Of a stretch of DNA of 64,000 bases, positions 60,526-64,000 are shown one piece after another. The position numbers and the translations under genes are program-made. The stretch's first letter is position 1. Every line of letters begins with the position of its first letter. Source of the DNA: Pseudomonas azadiae (lineage in GTDB: Bacteria; Pseudomonadota; Gammaproteobacteria; Pseudomonadales; Pseudomonadaceae); contig NZ_JAHSTY010000001.1 in NCBI RefSeq assembly GCF_019145355.1, positions 2,356,001 through 2,420,000 on the forward strand, in the 5' to 3' direction. The notes beneath the pieces are model-generated. The model did no database searches. It saw only the letters and a program-made list of their open reading frames with translations, and was not told where the DNA came from.

Positions 60526-60594
60526 CCCCCGCTGACCCCGGGGCGGTGCGCTGCCCCGGGATGTTTTCCTCTTCGCATGTGGACATTCACTACC

Positions 60595-61440
60595 ATGCTG
60601 ACTGAACAGAAAATCCCACTAGGCCAGTACATCGCTGCCTTCGTCGAATGGTTGACCCAGAACGGTGCCAACTACTTCGACGCAATCGCATCGACACTGG
60701 AAACGATGATCCACGGCGTGACGTTTGCGCTGACCTGGTTCAATCCGCTGGCATTGATCGGTCTGATTGCGCTGCTGGCTCACTTCATTCAACGTAAATG
60801 GGGCCTGACTGTTTTTGTCATCGCCTCCTTCCTGCTGATCCTTAACCTCGGGTACTGGCAGGAAACCATGGAGACCCTGGCGCAGGTGCTGTTCGCCACC
60901 CTGGTCTGCGTGGTCATCGGCGTGCCGCTGGGCATTGTTGCCGCGCACAAACCGATGTTCTACACCCTGATGCGGCCGGTGCTCGACCTGATGCAGACCG
61001 TACCGACCTTCGTCTACCTCATCCCTACCCTGACCCTCTTCGGGCTGGGTGTGGTGCCCGGGCTGATTTCCACGGTGGTGTTCGCGATTGCCGCGCCGAT
61101 CCGCCTGACCTACCTGGGTATCCGCGATGTTCCGCAAGAGTTGATGGACGCCGGCAAGGCCTTCGGCTGCTCGCGCCGTCAACTGCTCTCGCGCATTGAA
61201 CTGCCTCACGCCATGCCGAGCATTGCCGCCGGCATTACCCAATGCATCATGCTGTCGTTGTCGATGGTGGTGATCGCGGCCCTGGTGGGCGCGGACGGCC
61301 TCGGCAAACCGGTGGTCAACGCACTCAACACCGCCGACATCGCCCTGGGCTTTGAAGCTGGCCTTGCGATCGTGCTGCTGGCCATCATGCTCGACCGCAT
61401 CTGCAAACAACCCGACGCTAAAGTAGGGGGTGATGCATGA
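60595..61440 (+). CDS. cbcW: Choline/betaine/carnitine ABC permease CbcW
   Basis: This 281-aa permease has about six membrane segments and the OpuAB/ProW-type signature (GKAFGCSRRQLLSRIELPHAMP region near residue 185). It starts MLTEQKIPLGQYIAAFVEWL; an ATG six codons upstream (60577) is possible because neither has a strong ribosome site. It overlaps cbcV by four bases. In P. aeruginosa CbcWV serves the binding proteins CbcX, BetX and CaiX. Confidence 0.93.
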   Translation: MLTEQKIPLGQYIAAFVEWLTQNGANYFDAIASTLETMIHGVTFALTWFNPLALIGLIALLAHFIQRKWGLTVFVIASFLLILNLGYWQETMETLAQVLFATLVCVVIGVPLGIVAAHKPMFYTLMRPVLDLMQTVPTFVYLIPTLTLFGLGVVPGLISTVVFAIAAPIRLTYLGIRDVPQELMDAGKAFGCSRRQLLSRIELPHAMPSIAAGITQCIMLSLSMVVIAALVGADGLGKPVVNALNTADIALGFEAGLAIVLLAIMLDRICKQPDAKVGGDA

Positions 61441-62615
61441 GCATTATCCGATTCGACAATGTCGACGTGATCTTCTCCAAAGACCCACGCGAAGCGCTCA
61501 AGCTGCTGGACCAGGGCATGAGCCGCAATGAAATCCTGAAAAAGACCGGCCAGATCGTCGGCGTGGAAAAAGCCAGCCTCGATGTCGAGAAAGGCGAGAT
61601 CTGCGTGCTGATGGGCCTGTCGGGCTCCGGCAAATCCAGCTTGCTGCGCTGCATCAACGGCCTCAATACCGTGAGCCGTGGCCAGTTGTTCGTGGAACAT
61701 GAAGGGCGCCAGATCGATATCGCGTCCTGCACGCCGGCCGAGTTGAAAATGATGCGCACCAAGCGTATCGCCATGGTGTTCCAGAAATTCGCCCTGATGC
61801 CCTGGCTGACGGTGCGCGAGAACATCAGCTTTGGCCTGGAAATGCAGGGTCGCCCGGAGAAAGACCGGCGCAAGCTGGTGGATGAAAAACTCGAACTGGT
61901 GGGCCTGACCCAATGGCGCAACAAGAAGCCGGACGAACTCTCCGGCGGCATGCAGCAGCGCGTCGGCCTGGCCCGCGCATTGGCGATGGACGCCGATATC
62001 CTGCTGATGGACGAACCCTTCTCCGCCCTCGACCCGTTGATCCGCCAGGGCCTGCAGGATGAACTGCTGGAGCTGCAGCGCAAGCTGAGCAAGACCATCG
62101 TGTTCGTCAGCCATGACCTCGACGAGGCGCTGAAACTCGGCAGCCGTATCGCGATCATGAAAGACGGCAAGATCATCCAGTACAGCGTGCCGGAAGAAAT
62201 CGTGCTGAACCCGGCGGACGACTATGTGCGCACCTTCGTCGCCCATACCAACCCGCTGAACGTACTGTGCGGCCGCAGCCTGATGCGCACCCTGGACAAG
62301 TGCACGCACGTGAACGGTTCGGTGTGCCTGGACCCGGGCGGCGATTCTTGGCTGGACCTGGCCGAAGGCAACACCATCAAGGGCGCGCGCCAGAACGGCG
62401 TGGCGATGAACCTGCAGAACTGGGCACCGGGGCAAGCGGTGGAAGGCTTGGGTCGGGTGCCGACGCTGGTGGACTCCAATATCGGCATGCGCGACGCATT
62501 GCAGATCCGTTACCAGACCGGCAACAAGCTGGTGTTGCATGACAACAACCAGGTGGTGGGTATTCTGGGCGACAGCGAGCTCTACCATGCTCTTCTAGGC
62601 AAAAACCTGGGCTAA
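61437..62615 (+). CDS. cbcV: Choline/betaine/carnitine ABC ATPase CbcV
   Basis: This 392-aa ATPase has Walker A MGLSGSGKSSLLRC (about residues 58-71), the ABC signature LSGGMQQRVGLARAL (about 168-182), Walker B DILLMDEPFSALDP and a switch His in VFVSHDLDEAL. The C-terminal 120 residues form a CBS-like regulatory part, as in osmoregulated ProV/OpuA ATPases. It is translationally coupled to cbcW. Confidence 0.95.
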   Translation: MSIIRFDNVDVIFSKDPREALKLLDQGMSRNEILKKTGQIVGVEKASLDVEKGEICVLMGLSGSGKSSLLRCINGLNTVSRGQLFVEHEGRQIDIASCTPAELKMMRTKRIAMVFQKFALMPWLTVRENISFGLEMQGRPEKDRRKLVDEKLELVGLTQWRNKKPDELSGGMQQRVGLARALAMDADILLMDEPFSALDPLIRQGLQDELLELQRKLSKTIVFVSHDLDEALKLGSRIAIMKDGKIIQYSVPEEIVLNPADDYVRTFVAHTNPLNVLCGRSLMRTLDKCTHVNGSVCLDPGGDSWLDLAEGNTIKGARQNGVAMNLQNWAPGQAVEGLGRVPTLVDSNIGMRDALQIRYQTGNKLVLHDNNQVVGILGDSELYHALLGKNLG

Positions 62616-62645
62616 GCCCAGACCCACTGAAGAAACCGGCTCAAT

Positions 62646-62730
62646 GTGGGAGCTGGCTTGCCTGCGATAGCTGCAGTGAATTCACCACCGCTATCGCAGC
62701 GGTGCGACGATTCGACAAGCCAGCTCCCAC
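62646..62730. repeat. REPIN, family A, right arm interrupted by 15 bases
   Basis: The left arm GTGGGAGCTGGCTTGCCTGC is intact. The right arm reads CTATCGCAG, then 16 bases (CGGTGCGACGATTCGA) where other copies have one G, then CAAGCCAGCTCCCAC. It lies after cbcV. Confidence 0.85.
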
Positions 62731-62768
62731 AGTTGGTCGCATTTCAACTTTGGAGCAGCGTTCAACTA

Positions 62769-64000
62769 TCAGCTATAAACCCGGCCAAGGAGCTGCCGAT
62801 GGCTTTCAAACTGATCGAGCACATCCCGGGTGATCTGCTCCTGAGTGAACCCCATCAGGTCGTACTCTTGAGCACCGTTGTGCAGGTAGACCTCGGCACG
62901 GTAGTAACGCGTACGCTCTTCCTCGGGCAAGTCGCTCGGCGCCGACGAATAGGCATCCAGGCTTACTTCGTAAACAAACGGGTTGCCCTCTTCCCTCTCG
63001 ATCCGCACCCCGATGCAGCGCTTGGATTTACCCAGCAACGTCTGCACTTCCAGCCCCTGATCACGCAACGCAATCGCCGCTTCGTCCAGCGCCGGCGTGA
63101 CGTGTTTGTCCATGAATCGCTGCACGGTGCCCTGGCTCGGTTGCAGGTCCAGCGCGGTCAAGCGCTCGCTGAAACCGCGACGGCCGCGCTCGGCCAATTG
63201 CGCCTGCTCCTGTTCGATCGCCATGTCCTGACGCATCGCCTTGTGCAAACCGAACATAAACAGCACCAGCACCACCGAGAACGGCAGCCCCGCCAGCACC
63301 ACCATGGTCTGCATGGCCTCGAAGTTACCCGCGAACAGCAAGCCGATGGTCACCAGGGTGATCACCCCCGACCAGAAGATCCGCAGCCAATGCGGGGCGT
63401 CTTCGTCCACATTGCCGCCTTTGCAGGAAAGGTTGGCCATCATCACCGCGCCGGAATCCGCAGGCGTCAGGAACAGCACGAAGCCCACGAAGATCGACAC
63501 ACCAATGACGATTTTCGACGCCGGGTAATGTTCCAGCAGTTGGTAGATAGCCATGGACGGCTGTTCCAGGGCGGTCTTGCCCAGCTCCACCGCACCGTGG
63601 TTCAGCACCAGGTCCAGGGCCGAGTTACCGAAGATCGACAGCCACGCCAGGGTAAAGCCCAGCGGGATCAGCAACACGCCCGCCACCAGTTCGCGCACGG
63701 TCCGCCCCCGGGAAATGCGCGCGATGAACATGCCCACGAAGGGTGCCCAGGAAATCCACCAGGCCCAGTAGAACAGGGTCCACAGGCCCATCCAGCGCTC
63801 GGTCTTGTCGGCGTCGCCTTCGTACACATAGAGGTCGAAGGTTTTCAGGATGATGCCGTTGAGGTAGTCACCGGTGTTCTGCACCAGGCCGTTGAGCAAA
63901 TGCAGGGTCGGGCCGAACAACAGCACGAAGATCAGCAAGCCGCTGAACAGCACGATGTTGAGGTTGGACAGGCGGCGGATGCCGTTCTCCACGCCCGACA
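62769..64000 (-). CDS. betT: BCCT-family choline/betaine transporter BetT (partial, N-terminus outside window)
   Basis: About 410 C-terminal residues are visible; the frame is open to the window edge, so roughly the first 230-260 residues are missing. The BCCT signature is present in LFYWAWWISWAPFVGMFIARISRGRTVRE, with the key Trp cluster at about 63740-63790. The long cytoplasmic tail after the last span (from about 63240) is typical of BetT-type proton-coupled choline carriers and is linked to osmotic regulation. It faces cbcV convergently across a REPIN. The GTG codon at 63992 is internal, not the start. Confidence 0.9.
   Translation of the reverse strand, partial: SGVENGIRRLSNLNIVLFSGLLIFVLLFGPTLHLLNGLVQNTGDYLNGIILKTFDLYVYEGDADKTERWMGLWTLFYWAWWISWAPFVGMFIARISRGRTVRELVAGVLLIPLGFTLAWLSIFGNSALDLVLNHGAVELGKTALEQPSMAIYQLLEHYPASKIVIGVSIFVGFVLFLTPADSGAVMMANLSCKGGNVDEDAPHWLRIFWSGVITLVTIGLLFAGNFEAMQTMVVLAGLPFSVVLVLFMFGLHKAMRQDMAIEQEQAQLAERGRRGFSERLTALDLQPSQGTVQRFMDKHVTPALDEAAIALRDQGLEVQTLLGKSKRCIGVRIEREEGNPFVYEVSLDAYSSAPSDLPEEERTRYYRAEVYLHNGAQEYDLMGFTQEQITRDVLDQFESHRQLLGRVYS

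Noticed and set aside
63992..64000. GTG at 63992 as the start of a short BCCT protein
   Set aside because: The frame is open to the edge and the protein would lack half of its membrane segments; the gene simply continues beyond the window.

Overview
The window is a GC-rich gammaproteobacterial chromosome segment, almost certainly from the Pseudomonas fluorescens group. The evidence is the gene order of the betaine, carnitine and sarcosine loci, which matches the well-studied Pseudomonas arrangement, and the very high density of REP/REPIN elements with a REP-associated tyrosine transposase (RAYT). There are no rRNA or tRNA genes, no CRISPR array and no prophage.

Layout. 0-7.3 kb: a Tat-exported PhoX-type phosphatase, the SrkA stress kinase, the RarD transporter, a GcvR-like ACT protein and malate synthase G (glcB). 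7.5-10.8 kb: a single-domain response regulator, divergent from a cNMP/CBS/DUF294 nucleotidyltransferase-like regulator that is coupled to a DEDD exonuclease. 10.9-16.3 kb: an iron-responsive cell-surface-signalling module (FecI-type sigma factor, FecR-type anti-sigma factor, STN-containing TonB receptor, PepSY reductase-like protein, 60-aa membrane protein). 16.5-24.6 kb: a glutathione S-transferase, a retropepsin-like protease with creBCD, an acyltransferase, a DUF2780 protein, an RskA-like anti-sigma remnant, and a small protein preceded by an elaborate structured leader.

Most of 24.7-64 kb is devoted to quaternary amines. Choline-type substrates enter through CbcXWV and a BCCT carrier (right edge, partial). 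Carnitine is bound by CaiX and degraded by CdhA, CdhC and CdhB to glycine betaine. GbcA/GbcB demethylate betaine to dimethylglycine, DgcA/DgcB with a dedicated EtfA/EtfB pair give sarcosine, and SoxBDAG gives glycine. FdhA and PurU handle the released C1 units, GlyA makes serine, and the serine dehydratase makes pyruvate. GbdR and CdhR are the local AraC/GlxA-type regulators. Four regulatory regions (upstream of gbcA, of the dipeptidase-dgc cluster, of caiX, and between sdaB and cbcX) carry GTCG direct repeats phased at exactly 21 bp, which I read as a shared regulator motif.

Three non-coding structures stand out. (1) A leader at 24.13-24.33 kb before an 86-aa ORF contains two hairpins with the same TTGGCG loop, an internal terminator, and a C4-antisense-RNA-like fold that carries the complementary CGCCAA. 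(2) An array at 39.89-40.44 kb has four repeats, each with a perfect DnaA box (TTATCCACA); two more perfect boxes lie inside etfA. (3) An AT-rich promoter full of GACTATAA half-sites drives an isolated AAA+ ATPase at 49.6-50.8 kb. Many intergenic gaps, including several inside catabolic operons, hold REPINs of three distinct families.
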